Source of the DNA: Sphaerochaeta sp.
Lineage (GTDB): Bacteria; Spirochaetota; Spirochaetia; Sphaerochaetales; Sphaerochaetaceae
Reading direction: 5' to 3'
NCBI GenBank assembly: GCA_023228445.1
Contig: JALOBD010000125.1
Location: 1-6,085 of the forward strand
DNA length: 6,085 bases
Positions 6,066 to 6,085 of the stretch are shown one piece after another. Position numbers and translations under genes: made by a program. Numbering within the stretch: position 1 is the stretch's first letter; each line of letters begins with the position of its first letter. The notes below the pieces were generated by a model that was not told the origin of the DNA, searched no databases, and worked only from the letters and a program-made list of their open reading frames with translations.

Positions 6066-6085
6066 GGCTTTACGGAATTTCCATG

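Noticed and set aside
6066..6085. ATG at the right edge as the start of a plus-strand gene
   Set aside because: Only the start codon is in the window, no coding sequence can be read, and the preceding GGAATTTCC is not a clear ribosome site at this spacing.

Overview
The window is a GC-rich bacterial chromosomal segment. I see no mobile elements, tRNA or rRNA genes, or CRISPR. Gene content and order point to a spirochaete, perhaps a Sphaerochaeta- or Spirochaeta-like lineage. The reasons are the ruvA-ruvB-queA order, which I recall from Borrelia, a yebC gene directly upstream, and a large TamB/AsmA-like envelope protein. This placement is inference and rests on no database search.

Right half (about 2026-5983, minus strand): a tightly packed five-gene cluster reads yebC, ruvC, ruvA, ruvB, queA from right to left. 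Gaps are 4 and 9 nt and overlaps are 4 and 26 nt, so it is almost certainly one operon with translational coupling. It encodes a YebC/TACO1-family protein, the whole Holliday-junction machinery (RuvC resolvase, RuvA junction binder, RuvB motor) and QueA, which builds epoxyqueuosine on tRNA. A weak promoter candidate lies upstream of yebC at 6037-6065.

Middle (1425-2036, plus strand): a thymidylate kinase gene (tmk) converges on queA, and the two coding regions overlap by 11 bp at their 3' ends. Its P-loop carries Thr where the nearly universal Walker A Lys should be, which is the most unusual single feature here.

Left part (1-1328, minus strand): one open frame of 442 codons starts at a GTG and leaves the window without a stop. 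It has an N-terminal membrane anchor followed by beta-rich repetitive sequence, and its first ~120 residues resemble TamB/AsmA-like proteins. It is divergent from tmk, separated by 96 bp that hold a good -10 box for the minus strand, two interleaved perfect 6-bp inverted repeats, and the tmk ribosome binding site.

Overall the segment is mostly housekeeping. I did not find a clear new multi-gene system. The points worth following up are the Tmk P-loop, the divergent intergenic region, the possibly leaderless TamB-like gene and the overlapping convergent ends.
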